Positions 23,067 to 33,544 are shown, counted from the stretch's first letter. The stretch: DNA of 64,000 nucleotides from Chelatococcus albus (GCF_030067675.1 NZ_JASJEV010000001.1:572309-636308); one strand, 5' to 3'. Numbers and translations: made by a program. The notes: generated from the sequence alone by a model not told the origin.

Positions 23067-23191
23067 GGCGCAGTCCGAACTCTGGCGCCAGCCGCAACCA
23101 CGACGTGACGCACGCAACAGACGCAACGCCAAGCCTACGACCTCTTTCGGTTGCGGGCGACCTGTTTTTCAGGGTGCCACGCGGGCCGCGC

Positions 23192-24952
23192 TCAGCGCAT
23201 CTCTTCCGGCGCCGCAACCCCGAGGATCGCGAGCCCCGACGCAAGAACCGACCGGACCGCATGGACGAGGGCCAGCCTTGCCAGCGTCGAGTCTCGGTCG
23301 GTTTGATTAACAAAGCGTAATTCCGGTGCGTCCTTGCCCTTATTCCATAAACTATGAAAAGCACTTGCAAGATCGTGCAGGAAGAACGCCACCCGATGCG
23401 GCTCGCGCGCCGCCGCCGCCGCCTCGAGCGCGCGCGGGTACTGCGCTACGCGCTTGATGATGTCGACCTCCGCCTCGTCGCTTAGACGGTCGAATTGCGC
23501 CTTTTCGAGGGCAGCGGGCGCGGTATCGAGATCCGGAAAGACCTCGCGGGCCTGGCGGAACACCGAGGCGCAGCGCGCGTGCGCGTACTGCACATAGAAG
23601 ACCGGGTTGTCCTTCGACTGCTCCACCACCTTCGCAAGATCGAAGTCCAACGTCGCGTCGTTCTTGCGAAAAAGCATCATGAATCGCACCGCGTCGCGGC
23701 CCACTTCGTCGATGACCTCGCGAAGTGTGACGAAGTCGCCGGCGCGCTTCGACATGCGCACCTGTTCGCCGCCGCGCAGCAGGCGGACGAGCTGACAGAG
23801 CAGCACCGTGACCTCGAGCTCCGGGCCGCCGATGGCGCGGCCGACCGCCTGCAGCCGCTTGACGTATCCGCCGTGGTCGGCGCCGAGCACGTAGACGAGA
23901 TGCTCGAACCCGCGCTCATGCTTGTCCCGCAGGTAGGCGACGTCGGCGGCGAAATAGGTGTAGCTGCCGTCGGACTTCATGAGCGGCCGGTCGATGTCGT
24001 CGCCGACGTCGGTGGCGCGGAACAGAAGCTGCTCGCGGTCCTCCCAGTCCTCGGGGAGCTGCCCCTTCGGCGGCGGAACGCGGCCGACGTAGACATAGCC
24101 GTGCGCCTGGAGGTCGTCGATCGCCGCCTTGATGGCCCCGCCGTTCTCGCCGTGCAGGGTGCGCTCGGAGAAGAAGACGTCGTGATGGATGCCGAGGGCG
24201 GCGAGATCGTCGCGGATCATGTCCATCATGGCGTCGATCGCCACGTTGCGCACGATCGGCAGCCATTCGGCCTCAGGGGCGGCGAGCAGGCTTCGGCCGA
24301 ACCTGTCGGCGAGCATGGTGCCGACGGGCTTCAGATAATCGCCGGGATAGAGCCCCTCCGGGATGGCGCCGATGTCCTCGCCCAGGGCCTCGCGGTAGCG
24401 CAGGTAGGCCGAGCGGGCGAGCACGTCGACCTGGGCGCCCGCGTCGTTGATGTAGTACTCGCGCGTCACGTCGTAGCCGGCGGCGGCAAGGAGATTCGCG
24501 AGCGCATCGCCGAAGACGGCGCCTCGGCCATGCCCGACGTGCATGGGCCCCGTCGGATTGGCCGAGACATATTCGACGTTGATCTTCTCTCCCTTCCCCG
24601 CCGAACTGCGGCCGAAGGCTTCGCCGGCGCGCACGGCGGCGCCGAGCACGTCCTGCAGAAGGGCAGGCGTCAGGGTCAGGTTGATGAAGCCGGGCCCGGC
24701 CACCTCGACCCGGGCCACACCGTTCTCGGCACGCAGGGCGCTTGCCAGCGTCTCGGCCAGCGCCCGGGGATTGGTCTTCGCATCCTTCGCCAGCACCATC
24801 GCCGCGTTGGTGGCGAGATCCCCGTGGGCCGCGTCGCGCGGCGGCTCCACCACCACGCGCGAGAGGTCGAGCCCCGGTGGAAGCTGGCCTTCAGCCGACA
24901 GCCGCTCGATCACGGCGGCGAGGCGGCGCTGGTACGCGTCGAAGATGTTCAT
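23192..24952 (-). CDS. argS: arginyl-tRNA synthetase
   Basis: This class I synthetase charges tRNA-Arg. The start at 24952 gives [18 protein letters not shown], the expected N-terminal additional domain. The 586-residue protein has the HIGH-type motif ([19 protein letters not shown]), the KMSK-type loop ([12 protein letters not shown]) and the C-terminal anticodon-binding helical domain ([17 protein letters not shown] onwards). Codons upstream of 24952 lack family similarity. It lies 78 bases downstream of the dGTPase gene, and the SPOR gene follows. Confidence 0.97.
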   Translation of the reverse strand: MNIFDAYQRRLAAVIERLSAEGQLPPGLDLSRVVVEPPRDAAHGDLATNAAMVLAKDAKTNPRALAETLASALRAENGVARVEVAGPGFINLTLTPALLQDVLGAAVRAGEAFGRSSAGKGEKINVEYVSANPTGPMHVGHGRGAVFGDALANLLAAAGYDVTREYYINDAGAQVDVLARSAYLRYREALGEDIGAIPEGLYPGDYLKPVGTMLADRFGRSLLAAPEAEWLPIVRNVAIDAMMDMIRDDLAALGIHHDVFFSERTLHGENGGAIKAAIDDLQAHGYVYVGRVPPPKGQLPEDWEDREQLLFRATDVGDDIDRPLMKSDGSYTYFAADVAYLRDKHERGFEHLVYVLGADHGGYVKRLQAVGRAIGGPELEVTVLLCQLVRLLRGGEQVRMSKRAGDFVTLREVIDEVGRDAVRFMMLFRKNDATLDFDLAKVVEQSKDNPVFYVQYAHARCASVFRQAREVFPDLDTAPAALEKAQFDRLSDEAEVDIIKRVAQYPRALEAAAAAREPHRVAFFLHDLASAFHSLWNKGKDAPELRFVNQTDRDSTLARLALVHAVRSVLASGLAILGVAAPEEMR

Positions 24953-25030
24953 GATGCCCCTGAAGACGTCGAAGGCGCGACGAGCCTGAGAAAACGGGCC
25001 GGCCACGCGCGCCGGCACGCCGGCGGGCGC

Positions 25031-26239
25031 CTAACGCAATTCGGGGGTGGCGTCAAACAGCCGCCGGTGCTCGGACAGGGCATAGCGATCCGTCATGCCG
25101 GCGATATAGTCGGCCACGCGCCGGGCGCGGCGCCCTTCGTCGGCGCCCGCGAGGCCGCGGTGCCACTCCTCCGGCATGAGATCCGGCTCGGCGCAGAACC
25201 GCCCGAAGAGTTCGCGCACGACGCGGTCTGCCTCCGCCCGGACCTGCATGACCCGGGGGGCGCGGTACATGTTGGGATAGAGGAACCCCTTGATCGACTT
25301 GTCCGCCTCCATGAAGGCCGGCGAGAAGGCGATGACGGGACCGTCGGCGCGCCGTACCGCATCGGCATCCGCCGGCGCCAGGGCCGCCAGGCGCCGCTCG
25401 CTCTCGATCGTCACGTCCTCCACGAAGCGGGTGATGACGCGCCGGATGAGTTCGTGAATGGTGCGGTGGCGCTCGAGGCCCGGGTAGCGTCGCTCGATGT
25501 CGCCGAGCAGCTCCGCCAGGAAGGGCACGCGCTTCAGGTCGGCAAGGTCGAAGAGCTCCGCGCGCAGGCCATCGTCGATATCGTGCGCGTCGTAGGCAAT
25601 GTCGTCGGCAAGCGCCGCCACCTGGGCCTCGGCGCTGGCATAGGTCGCGAGGCCGAGGTCGTGCACGGCGTCGTATTCGAGGATGGCGCCGGGCACGCCG
25701 CGCTCGGCGTAGCGGCCGAAGGGCCGCCCCTGCGCGTCCAGGAGCGGGCCGTTGTGCTTGACGAGTCCTTCCAGGGTCTCCCAGGTCAGGTTGAGGCCGT
25801 CGTAGGCGGCATAACGCCGTTCCAGCCGCGTCACGATGCGCAGCGCTTGGGCATTGTGGTCGAAGCCGCCGCAGGCCGCCATGCAGGCGTCGAGCGCATC
25901 CTCGCCGGTGTGGCCGAAGGGCGTGTGCCCGAGGTCGTGCGAGAGCGCCAGCGCCTCGGCGAGATCCTCGTCGAGGCCGAGCGAACGCGCGATGGCCCGG
26001 GCGATCTGGCTCACCTCGATCGTATGAGTCAGCCGTGTGCGGTAATGGTCGCCCTCGTGATAGACGAAGACCTGCGTCTTGTGTTTGAGCCGCCGGAAGG
26101 CGCCCGAATGGATGATCCGGTCGCGGTCGCGCTGGTATTCGCTGCGCGTCGGCGAGGCTTCCTCGGGAAAGAGGCGTCCGCGGCTCCTCGCGGGATCGCA
26201 GGCGTAGGGGGCACGCCAATGCTCGCCATGGGGACGCAC
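25031..26239 (-). CDS. deoxyguanosinetriphosphate triphosphohydrolase-like protein
   Basis: This HD-domain dNTP triphosphohydrolase splits dGTP (or other dNTPs) into deoxynucleoside and triphosphate, limiting nucleotide pools. The 402-residue protein has [20 protein letters not shown], the metal-binding HD motif ([19 protein letters not shown], then [16 protein letters not shown]) and a distal conserved Asp in [16 protein letters not shown]. The length puts it in the shorter type 2 (dgt-like) group. The start is the GTG at 26239, preceded by GGAGG nine bases upstream. It is divergent from erpA by 86 bases. Confidence 0.93.
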   Translation of the reverse strand: MRPHGEHWRAPYACDPARSRGRLFPEEASPTRSEYQRDRDRIIHSGAFRRLKHKTQVFVYHEGDHYRTRLTHTIEVSQIARAIARSLGLDEDLAEALALSHDLGHTPFGHTGEDALDACMAACGGFDHNAQALRIVTRLERRYAAYDGLNLTWETLEGLVKHNGPLLDAQGRPFGRYAERGVPGAILEYDAVHDLGLATYASAEAQVAALADDIAYDAHDIDDGLRAELFDLADLKRVPFLAELLGDIERRYPGLERHRTIHELIRRVITRFVEDVTIESERRLAALAPADADAVRRADGPVIAFSPAFMEADKSIKGFLYPNMYRAPRVMQVRAEADRVVRELFGRFCAEPDLMPEEWHRGLAGADEGRRARRVADYIAGMTDRYALSEHRRLFDATPELR

Positions 26240-26325
26240 GGCTCGAAGCCTCCACGGTTGAACCAGCCTGTTGCGGCCATTACCTTTCGGGCGAAGGCCG
26301 GCGCAAGTCCGCCGGCGAGGATATC

Positions 26326-26661
26326 ATGCCGACCATGACCGGGATCACCCTGACCGAGAACGCCGCGAGGCGGATCAACACCGTTCTTGCATCCGAGCCG
26401 AGCGGGTCCATGCTGCGCATCAGCGTCGACGGTGGCGGGTGCTCGGGCTTCCAATACGTCTTCGGCGTCGAGCGGACGCGCCACGACGACGACGTCGTCG
26501 TCGAGCGCGACGGTGCCCGTGTCGTCGTCGACGGCCTGTCCATGCAGTACATGGACGGCGCCGTCATCGACTTCGTCGACGACCTCATCGGCCAGTCCTT
26601 CAAGATCGAGAATCCGCAGGCCACCGCCTCGTGCGGATGCGGGACCTCGTTCTCCGTGTGA
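26326..26661 (+). CDS. erpA: A-type iron-sulfur cluster carrier (ErpA/IscA family)
   Basis: This 111-residue A-type carrier passes [4Fe-4S] or [2Fe-2S] clusters to target enzymes. The three ligand cysteines are present: GGGCSGFQY and the C-terminal CGCGTSFSV. The core reads ITLTENAARRINTVL...LRISVDGGGCSGFQYVFG. Of the family names, ErpA fits best (it commonly lies next to dgt in this class), but ErpA and IscA cannot be separated with certainty by eye. It is divergent from the dGTPase gene. A second ATG three codons in (26335) is possible. A stretch coding DDDVVVE forms a 20-base palindrome, which I regard as coincidental. Confidence 0.9.
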   Translation: MPTMTGITLTENAARRINTVLASEPSGSMLRISVDGGGCSGFQYVFGVERTRHDDDVVVERDGARVVVDGLSMQYMDGAVIDFVDDLIGQSFKIENPQATASCGCGTSFSV

Positions 26662-26772
26662 GGTGCGGCGCCACACCGTTCTCGTGAACTCCCCGCAGCC
26701 ATAGGTGGTGGCATCGCGCCGGCGTCCCGGCGTGCTATGTCTGCCCCAACGGAATCTCTCGAGGAGTGCACG

Positions 26773-28797
26773 ATGGCTGCGGTGAGAAAACTCGTTCTTC
26801 TGGCATCGGTCGCAGCCGCCGGGGTCGGCGCCGCAGGCGGCGCCGGCATCCTGGCGGAGCGAGAGGTCGCGCGCTCCCTGGCCGATGCGGGCCTGGCCGT
26901 CGCCGATGTCGATGCGAGCGTGACGGGACGCCTCAGCCTTTCCGGACTTCGCGCGTCGCTCGGTGAATCCGGCAGCCTCGGCGTCGCCCGGATGAGTGTG
27001 CCCGGCCAGGGCTTTCTCGCCTCGGCTGCGCTCGCGGCAGAGGATGTGACGCTCGAGGGAGTGACCGTCGAGCTTGGCCCCCTCGCCTACCGCCTGCCGC
27101 GCATCGAGGTGAAGGGCTCGTCCCTTGGCAGGAGTGACCTTCAGGCCCTTCTCGACAGGAACGCTACCGAACCCCTCGCCGCCCGCCTGATGAAGTTCTC
27201 CGCCGGCGAGATCGTGATTCCCGAGGTCACGATCGAGCAGAAGCTCGGCAAGGAGATGCAGACGACGACCTACCGCGACCTGCGCATCCGCGACGTCGCC
27301 GCCGGCAAGATCGCTTCCGCCACCGCCGCCGGAGCGACGATGAGGGCGAGCGGGGACGACGACAAGGCCTTCGACGCCACCTTCGGCGCCATGACGGTGA
27401 ACGACTTCGACGCCGTTCTCGCTGCCCGCCTCTATACCGAGAAGGCCGGCCCGGACGACAGGGAGCCGAGGCTCCTCTACGCCTCCTTCTCCGGCGGCGA
27501 GGTGGTGATGAAGAACAAGAAGGGCGTCGAGATGCGCATCGGCCGCATCGCCGGCAGCGACTTCAAGGTGCGCCCCACCCGCGAGCCTCTGCTCGAGCTG
27601 ATCAAGAGCGTCGGCGCGTCGGGCGACTTCGAGAAGATGCCGCCGGCCGAGCGCGGCCGCCTCGTCGGCCTCGTCATCGACCTTTGCGAGGCCTTCGACG
27701 CCGGTTCGATGGAGATCACGGATCTCACGGTCTCCGACCCGACGGACAGGAACAACGCGGCGGGGCGCATCCGGCGCATCGCGCTCGGCGGAGCAGCCGG
27801 CTCGGCGCAGGTGACCGTCGAGGGTATCGAGATGGTCTCCAAGGAAGGGAACGTGAAGCTTGGGACCCTGTCCGTGACCGGCTTCTCCCTCAAGCCGACC
27901 CTCGACGGGCTCAAGGAACTCATCGCCAAGCCGGAGGACAAGGTCGAGGAAGCGGACTTCCGCAAGCTCGTGCCCGTTCTCGGAACAATGCGCTTCACCG
28001 ATGTCGACGTCGACATGCCCGACTCCGGCAAGGAAGCCCGCGACACCGGCAAGGCCGGCAAGAACGGCAAGGGGAGCAAGGAGGCGAACGGCAAGGGGCT
28101 GGCCAAGAAGGAGCCGGATCGCCTCCGCATGACGATCAGGGCCGTCGAGCTTCAGGCCGGCAAGCCCATCAACGGCATCCCCACCTCGATCCGCACCGCG
28201 GTCGAGCGCGCCGCTTTCGCCATTCCCGACAACACCAAGGAGGACGGCCTGAGGGACCTCGCCGACCTCGGCTACAAGACGCTCGACGTGTCCTTCGCGG
28301 TCGACGGCGCCTGGGACGAGCCGACGCAGGAGTTCGCCATCAAGGAGGTCTCCTTCGCGGGTACCGACATGGGCCAGGTGGTCCTGCGCGGCGTGCTCGG
28401 CAACATCACCAAGGATGTCTTCTCGACCGACATGGCGACGGCCCAGGTCGCCCTCATCGGCGCCACCGCCAAGAACCTGAAGCTCACGGTCGAAAATCAG
28501 GGCCTCTTCGAGCGCCTCCTCCAGCGTGAGGCGAAGAAGCAGAAGAAGAAGCCCGAAGACCTGCGCAAGGAATATGGCGTGACCGCCGCCATCGGCATCC
28601 CGGCGCTCCTCGGCGCCTCGGAGCCCGCCAAGGTACTCGCCAATGCCGTGGCGAGGTTCGTGGCCAGGCCCGGGCGGCTCGAGATCAACGCCAGGACCAA
28701 GGACGGCGCGGGTCTCGGCTTTGCCGACTTCATCGCCGCCGGCGGCGAGGCCTCGGCCCTCGCCGACAAGATCGACCTGACTGCGACCGCCGACTGA
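26773..28797 (+). CDS. large envelope-anchored protein of unknown function
   Basis: I do not recognise this 674-residue protein. The ATG at 26773 has a GAGGAG site seven bases upstream. Residues 4-28 (RKLVLLASVAAAGVGAAGGAGIL) look like a signal anchor or uncleaved signal. The remainder is a series of beta-rich segments of the type (V/I)T-x-E-x-V-x-L-x2, for example EDVTLEGVTVELGPLAYRL and MRFTDVDVDMP. About residues 416-453 form a Lys/Gly-rich low-complexity linker. No cysteine motif or catalytic signature is visible. The pattern recalls AsmA-like or YdgA (DUF945)-like periplasmic proteins, but that is only an analogy. It sits between erpA and a terminator shared with maeB. Confidence 0.75.
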   Translation: MAAVRKLVLLASVAAAGVGAAGGAGILAEREVARSLADAGLAVADVDASVTGRLSLSGLRASLGESGSLGVARMSVPGQGFLASAALAAEDVTLEGVTVELGPLAYRLPRIEVKGSSLGRSDLQALLDRNATEPLAARLMKFSAGEIVIPEVTIEQKLGKEMQTTTYRDLRIRDVAAGKIASATAAGATMRASGDDDKAFDATFGAMTVNDFDAVLAARLYTEKAGPDDREPRLLYASFSGGEVVMKNKKGVEMRIGRIAGSDFKVRPTREPLLELIKSVGASGDFEKMPPAERGRLVGLVIDLCEAFDAGSMEITDLTVSDPTDRNNAAGRIRRIALGGAAGSAQVTVEGIEMVSKEGNVKLGTLSVTGFSLKPTLDGLKELIAKPEDKVEEADFRKLVPVLGTMRFTDVDVDMPDSGKEARDTGKAGKNGKGSKEANGKGLAKKEPDRLRMTIRAVELQAGKPINGIPTSIRTAVERAAFAIPDNTKEDGLRDLADLGYKTLDVSFAVDGAWDEPTQEFAIKEVSFAGTDMGQVVLRGVLGNITKDVFSTDMATAQVALIGATAKNLKLTVENQGLFERLLQREAKKQKKKPEDLRKEYGVTAAIGIPALLGASEPAKVLANAVARFVARPGRLEINARTKDGAGLGFADFIAAGGEASALADKIDLTATAD

Positions 28798-28821
28798 CGC
28801 CGCGCGGGAGCAAAAACAAAA

Positions 28822-28851
28822 GAAGCCGGGAGATCGGATCTTCCCGGCTTC
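28822..28851. terminator. bidirectional hairpin between the envelope gene and maeB
   Basis: GAAGCCGGGA pairs with TCCCGGCTTC around a short core (28822-28851). On the plus strand it follows the envelope gene stop by 24 bases; an A-rich stretch (CAAAAACAAAAG) precedes it and would read as a T-run on the minus strand, where it ends the maeB transcript 53 bases after its stop. Confidence 0.8.
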
Positions 28852-28903
28852 TCCCGTCGGGTTGCCCCTTCACTTCCGCTCGCCCTCGCCGCGCCGCCGC
28901 GGC

Positions 28904-31189
28904 TCAGGGACAGGTCGCCTGTGCCTCGACCACGGCCACCGCCGTCATGTTGACGATGCCGCGCGCCGTCACCGAGGGGGTGAGCACATGGGCGGGCTTG
29001 GCCGTGCCGAGGAGGATCGGGCCGACCGGCAGCGCATCGGCGAGGACCTTGGTGAACTGGAAGGCGATGTTCGCCGCATCGAGGTTCGGCATCACGAGCA
29101 CGTTCGCCTCGCCCTTCAGGTGGGAGGACGGCAGCTTGCGGTCGCGAATCACCTGCGAGATCGCCGTGTCGGCCTGCATTTCGCCGTCCACCTCGAGCTG
29201 CGGCGCCCGCTCGCGGATGAGTGCCAGCGCCTCGCGCATCTTCTGGGCGGAGCGCGTGTCGGCCGAGCCGAAGTCGGAATGCGACAGGAGCGCGATATGC
29301 GGCTCGATGCCGAAGCGCTGCACGTGCTCGGCACACATCACCGTCATGTCGGCGAGCTCTTCGGCCGTCGGGTCGGCGCGCACATGCGTGTCGGCGAGGA
29401 AGTAGTGGCCCTTCGACGTGATCACGAGGCTCATCGCCGACAGGTCGCGCACGCCGGGCGCAAGCCCGATGATGTCGCGGATGTGCTTCAGGCGGGACTG
29501 GAAGCGCCCCTCGAGACCGCAGAGCATGGCGTCCGCATCGCCGCGCACCAGGGCAACCGCGGCGATCACCGTATTGTTGGTGCGGATGAGCGTCCGGGCA
29601 GCATCCGGCGTGATGCCCTTGCGGCCGGCCACCTCGAGATAGGTCGCGACATAGTCGCGGTAGCGTGGATCGTCTTCCGGATTGATGAGATCGAGATCCC
29701 GCCCGGCCCTGATGGAGAGGCCGAAGCGCTTCAGCCGCGCCTCCACGACTGCCGGCCGGCCGATCAGGATGGGCTTGGCGATTCCATCCTCGATCACGGC
29801 CTGGGCCGCCCGCAGGACCCGCTCATCCTCGCCCTCGGCGTAGATGACGCGCTTGGGCGCGAGCTTCGCCTGGGCGAACAGGGGCTTCATGATGAAGCCG
29901 GAGCGGAAGACGAAACGCCCGAGCGAATCGGCATAGGCCTCGAAATCCTCGATCGGCCTGCGTGCGACGCCGCTGTCCATGGCCGCGAGCGCGACCGCCG
30001 GTGCGATGCGCAGGATGAGGCGCGGGTCGAAGGGGCTCGGAATGAGCGACTCGGGCCCGAACGTGCGCGCCTCCCCGCCGTAGGCGCGCGCGACGACCTC
30101 CGACGGCGCCTCGCGCGCGAGGCCGGCGATCGCCTTCACCGCCGCCGCCTTCATGGCCTCGTTGATGGTCGAGGCCTGCACGTCGAGCGCGCCACGGAAG
30201 ATGTAGGGAAAGCACAGGACGTTGTTGACCTGGTTGGGATAGTCCGACCGGCCGGTGCAGATCATGGCGTCGGGACGGGCCGCGATCGCCTCCTCAGGCA
30301 TGATTTCGGGGATCGGGTTGGCAAGGGCGAGGATGAGCGGGCGCTCGCCCATGCGCTTCACCATTTCGGGCTTGAGGACCCCGGCCGCCGACAGGCCAAG
30401 GAAGACGTCCGCGCCGTCGATCACCTCCGCCAGCGTGCGCGCATCGGTCTTCTGCGCATAGACCGCCTTCCAGCGGTCCATCAGCGCCTCGCGGCCCTCG
30501 TAGACGACGCCCTCGAGGTCGGTGACCCAGATGTTCTCGCGCCGGGCTCCGAGCGACACGAGGAGATTGAGGCAGGCGAGCGCGGCGGCGCCGGCGCCCG
30601 ATGTGACGATCTTCACGTCCTCGATGCGCTTGCCGGCGAGTTCGAGACCGTTCATCACCGCGGCCCCGACGATGATGGCCGTCCCGTGCTGGTCGTCGTG
30701 GAAGACGGGGATGGCCATGCGGGCCTTCAGACGCTCCTCGACCTCGAAGCACTCGGGTGCCTTGATGTCCTCGAGATTGATGCCGCCGAAGGTCGGCTCG
30801 AGTGCCGCCACCACGTCGACAAGCTTGTCGACCCTGTTCTCGGCGATCTCGATGTCGAAGACGTCGATGCCGGCGAACTTCTTGAAGAGGACTGCCTTGC
30901 CCTCCATCACGGGCTTGGAGGCGAGCGGCCCGATGTTGCCGAGGCCGAGCACGGCCGTGCCGTTGGAGATGACCGCCACGAGATTCTGCCTGGCGGTGAC
31001 GGTCGCAGCCTCCGCCGGATCGTCCACGATGGCCTCGCAGGCCGCGGCGACGCCGGGCGAATAGGCGAGCGCCAGGTCGCGCTGGTTGCCGAGCGGCTTG
31101 GTGGGCTGGATCTCGAGCTTACCGGGCCGCGGATTGCGGTGGTAGAACAAGGCGCCCGATTTCAGATCCTGCGAAATGTTACCCGCCAT
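28904..31189 (-). CDS. maeB: NADP-dependent malic enzyme (MaeB type, with phosphotransacetylase-like domain)
   Basis: This enzyme decarboxylates malate to pyruvate with NADP, linking the TCA cycle to pyruvate and NADPH. The 761-residue protein has an N-terminal malic enzyme domain (about 1-430) with [18 protein letters not shown], the nucleotide site region [16 protein letters not shown], and [21 protein letters not shown]-terminal phosphotransacetylase-like domain (about 435-761) begins near [18 protein letters not shown] and is thought to be regulatory, binding acetyl-CoA. Length matches MaeB (about 755-770). It is monocistronic. The methyltransferase gene lies downstream on the same strand in genome order but is separated by 118 bases upstream of maeB. 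Confidence 0.96.
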   Translation of the reverse strand: MAGNISQDLKSGALFYHRNPRPGKLEIQPTKPLGNQRDLALAYSPGVAAACEAIVDDPAEAATVTARQNLVAVISNGTAVLGLGNIGPLASKPVMEGKAVLFKKFAGIDVFDIEIAENRVDKLVDVVAALEPTFGGINLEDIKAPECFEVEERLKARMAIPVFHDDQHGTAIIVGAAVMNGLELAGKRIEDVKIVTSGAGAAALACLNLLVSLGARRENIWVTDLEGVVYEGREALMDRWKAVYAQKTDARTLAEVIDGADVFLGLSAAGVLKPEMVKRMGERPLILALANPIPEIMPEEAIAARPDAMICTGRSDYPNQVNNVLCFPYIFRGALDVQASTINEAMKAAAVKAIAGLAREAPSEVVARAYGGEARTFGPESLIPSPFDPRLILRIAPAVALAAMDSGVARRPIEDFEAYADSLGRFVFRSGFIMKPLFAQAKLAPKRVIYAEGEDERVLRAAQAVIEDGIAKPILIGRPAVVEARLKRFGLSIRAGRDLDLINPEDDPRYRDYVATYLEVAGRKGITPDAARTLIRTNNTVIAAVALVRGDADAMLCGLEGRFQSRLKHIRDIIGLAPGVRDLSAMSLVITSKGHYFLADTHVRADPTAEELADMTVMCAEHVQRFGIEPHIALLSHSDFGSADTRSAQKMREALALIRERAPQLEVDGEMQADTAISQVIRDRKLPSSHLKGEANVLVMPNLDAANIAFQFTKVLADALPVGPILLGTAKPAHVLTPSVTARGIVNMTAVAVVEAQATCP

Positions 31190-31307
31190 GGCCGACGTCC
31201 TCGCTTGCGGTCACCGACTTTCGTCGCAATCGTGAGGCGGCCCTTGTGCGCGGCACGGCGGGCCGCGTCAATGGTGCGTCGGCCGCGGGAAAGCGCCACC
31301 GGTCCGC

Positions 31308-31952
31308 TCAATCCCGCTTCTCGGCGACGATGAGCCATTGCTTGGCGACGAGCTCGTCGGCCGCCCCGAAGGTTGCTGCGGAGAGGAACCATCGCGCATC
31401 GGGAAAGCCGGGCCTGCGTGCCGGTTCCGCCGCCACGAGCGTGAGGCCGCCGCAGGTCGCGAGCTCGATCGCCGTCGCACGCACGAAGAAGCGCAGATGC
31501 GTCCGGTCGAGGAGGCCGGCGTCGCGATAGCGGAAGTCGCCGCGCGTGGCGAGCCGCCAGATGAATTTCCAGTTGCGCACGTTGGGCACGGAGACGATGA
31601 GGCGCCCGCCCGGCCCGATGAGCCCGGAGAGCCGCCGCACCATGGCCCACGGGTCCGCGAGATGTTCCAGGATGTCCATGCACAGCACGAGATCGAGCGA
31701 GCCGGGCGCAATGTCCGCCTCGAAAGGCAGTGCTGCCGCATCGCCCTGCCACACTCGGTCGCACATCCGACGGGCGCGCTCGGCAGCGCTCGGCGCGAAC
31801 TCAACCCCGCCCGCCCACGCGACCTGTCGGGCCTGCCTCACCGCCGCCGTCGTGGCGCCGCCGCCGCAGCCGAGATCGAGCATGCGCTCCACGCGCGCCG
31901 GCAGCCAGGGCAGGACTTCCGCACGCGGCGTGTCGTAGTAACGGTCGGTCAT
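31308..31952 (-). CDS. class I SAM-dependent methyltransferase
   Basis: The 214-residue protein begins MTDRYYDTPRAEVLPWLPAR. It has the SAM-binding motif ERMLDLGCGGGATTAAVR, the acidic post-motif LDLVLCMDILEHLADPW, and the GPGGRLIVSVPNVRNWKFIW segment seen in sugar- or lipid-associated methyltransferases. The substrate is unknown. The glycosyltransferase gene lies 165 bases upstream on the same strand, which suggests, without proving, a role in modifying an envelope polysaccharide. The start at 31952 was chosen by family fit; the open frame runs further upstream without similarity. Confidence 0.85.
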   Translation of the reverse strand: MTDRYYDTPRAEVLPWLPARVERMLDLGCGGGATTAAVRQARQVAWAGGVEFAPSAAERARRMCDRVWQGDAAALPFEADIAPGSLDLVLCMDILEHLADPWAMVRRLSGLIGPGGRLIVSVPNVRNWKFIWRLATRGDFRYRDAGLLDRTHLRFFVRATAIELATCGGLTLVAAEPARRPGFPDARWFLSAATFGAADELVAKQWLIVAEKRD

Positions 31953-32117
31953 GACTGTCGCCTCATCCGTCCTGAAGGTGGGGATCACGTGACGCAGCCC
32001 GCATGAAAGGCAGCGCCAGGATGAAACGGCCGTCAGGCCGCTGCTCGTCGGACAGGAAGCACGCGCTGTCAGCCGTCGCAAGCGAAACAGCACAGGGCAC
32101 CGTGACGGCAGGTCCGC

Positions 32118-33056
32118 TCATGCTGCCCGTCGCCGTACCTTCCCGGGCGTCGCCAGCCCCTGGCGCGCGAGGGCCGTACGGCCCGTCAGCCACGCCAGCG
32201 CGCCGGCGGCCGAGCCGCCGTAACGCTCCAGGCGGCCGCGGTTGAAGACGAGACAGGCTCCGAGCGCCTTCGCCGCATTGACGAGGAACATGGCGGGCGT
32301 CGGGTCGGTGAGCCCGTACTTGCGGCTGACATAGCCCTTCGACCACGCCTGGTGCCAGCGTGTCGTGAAGATGCGGCCGCGCTTCGGCGCGCTGGATCGG
32401 CCGCGCCCGTGGCGCGCGACCGCGGCGTGGACATGCACGAGTGCATGCCCGGCGTCGGCCACGCGCCGGCACAGGTCGTCATCCTCGTAGAAGAGGAAGA
32501 TCTGTTCGTCGAACCCGCCGCAGGCAAGGAACAGGTCGCGCCTCATCAGCATCGCCGCACCCGACAGGAACGGCGCGCAGCAGTCCCCCTCAGGCAGGCG
32601 CAGCACGCCGCGGGGATTGGGCAGATAGGCGGAGAGCAGCGAGCGCGCCTGGAAGAACAGGCGCCCGTCGGGCTCGACGATACGCGGCGCGAGGATGCCC
32701 GCATCGGGATAGCGCGCCGCGGCGGTCAGAAGCTCCGCCACCGCCCCGGGGTCGAGCACCAGGTCCGGGTTGACGAGAAGGACGTAGTCCGTCTCGGCGG
32801 CCCGCACGCCGATGTTGTTTGCCCGGCCGAAGCCCTCGTTGCGGCTGTTGCGCACGACGCGCGCGCCCCGCGCCTCGGCGAGCGCGGCCGAGTCGTCCTC
32901 GCTGCCGTTGTCGACGACGATCGCGTGCACGCCTTCGCGCGCCAGCGCGTCGAGGCAGGCGGGCAGCGCATGCGCGCTGTCGAAGGCGACGACGACCGCC
33001 GTCACGGTCGCGGCTGGCGAGGGGGGCACGGGCAGGACATCTCCGCTCGGCCGCAA
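32118..33056 (-). CDS. family 2 glycosyltransferase (rhamnosyltransferase-like)
   Basis: The 312-residue protein has the GT-A fold of family GT2. It shows VVVAFDSAHALPACLDAL, the nucleotide-sugar site VVDNGSEDDSA, NEGFGRANNIG, LLVNPDLVLDPGA (the metal-binding Asp motif), and FLFYEDDDLCRRVADAGH, the acceptor-side motif common in rhamnosyltransferases such as WbbL. There is no clear membrane helix. It probably adds one sugar to a surface polysaccharide precursor at the inner face of the membrane; donor and acceptor are not readable. The methyltransferase follows 165 bases downstream. Confidence 0.88.
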   Translation of the reverse strand: MRPSGDVLPVPPSPAATVTAVVVAFDSAHALPACLDALAREGVHAIVVDNGSEDDSAALAEARGARVVRNSRNEGFGRANNIGVRAAETDYVLLVNPDLVLDPGAVAELLTAAARYPDAGILAPRIVEPDGRLFFQARSLLSAYLPNPRGVLRLPEGDCCAPFLSGAAMLMRRDLFLACGGFDEQIFLFYEDDDLCRRVADAGHALVHVHAAVARHGRGRSSAPKRGRIFTTRWHQAWSKGYVSRKYGLTDPTPAMFLVNAAKALGACLVFNRGRLERYGGSAAGALAWLTGRTALARQGLATPGKVRRRAA

Positions 33057-33208
33057 TCGGTGGGCGGCCGAGCCAGCTTTGCCCCGAGACAGCGGCCTGT
33101 GGCAAGCCGCCCTTCGTCATCATGCAGGGCTCCGGATCGGGAAGTTGCGTCCACGACCTAGGGCCTGCCCCGGTTCCACCTGCGGCTCACGGCGAGCGCG
33201 ATGAAGGA

Positions 33209-33236
33209 CCGGAACGCGGGCGCGCCCGCGTTCCGG
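33209..33236. repeat. 28-base perfect GC-rich palindrome
   Basis: CCGGAACGCGGGCG is followed directly by its exact reverse complement CGCCCGCGTTCCGG. It lies 46 bases beyond the stop of the frameshifted membrane gene (minus strand) and about 150 bases upstream of the glycosyltransferase start. No T-run is attached, so it may be a weak terminator, an mRNA end-protecting hairpin or a dispersed palindromic repeat. Confidence 0.55.
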
Positions 33237-33282
33237 GAGGCGGCGATTTCCACCCCCTCAATTCCATCCGATCGCAGGCGCG

Positions 33283-33512
33283 TCAGAGCGCGCCGCAGCG
33301 CCGGGCGATCGGTGCCACGGCATAGACCATCCCGAGCACCATGGGAGGCATGGCAAGCAGTGTCACCGCCCAGGTCGGCCACCCTTGGGGACGGGCTGCA
33401 GGAGGTAGAGGAGGACATTGATCAAGGCATAGGCGCCCAACATGAGCGCAGCAAGGAAGCGCAGTTGTGGGATGATCGCAGACTTGGCAGTAAGAGGCCG
33501 GTCGGACGTCAT
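33283..33512 (-). pseudogene. small two-helix membrane protein, frameshifted
   Basis: From the ATG at 33512 the frame encodes MTSDRPLTAKSAIIPQLRF and a first helix (LAALMLGAYALINVLLYLL), then leaves its natural course at QPVPKGGRPGR. A second frame, entered at the C-run near 33391-33394, continues as QGWPTWAVTLLAMPPMVL, a second helix, ending RRCGAL at 33283. Adding one C to the run would join them into a 76-residue protein with two membrane helices. The homopolymer makes either a real mutation or a sequencing error possible. It is divergent from tetR and is likely the regulator's target. No family is recognised. Confidence 0.6.
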
Positions 33513-33544
33513 TACAGACTCCGTGCACCGGGAGGCGATAATAG

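Noticed and set aside
23495-26338. A 947-codon plus-strand open frame opposite argS and the dGTPase
   Set aside because: It is antisense to two well-recognised genes, rich in Arg, His, Ala and Asp without any family motif, and typical of the third-frame openness of GC-rich DNA.
26484-26503. A 20-base perfect palindrome (CGACGACGACG / CGTCGTCGTCG type) in erpA
   Set aside because: It encodes DDDVVVE in a conserved reading frame; Asp and Val codons in GC-rich DNA give this by chance.
28862-31333. An 823-codon plus-strand open frame opposite maeB
   Set aside because: It mirrors the maeB coding sequence on the other strand and shows no family motif, only His/Arg/Asp-rich composition.
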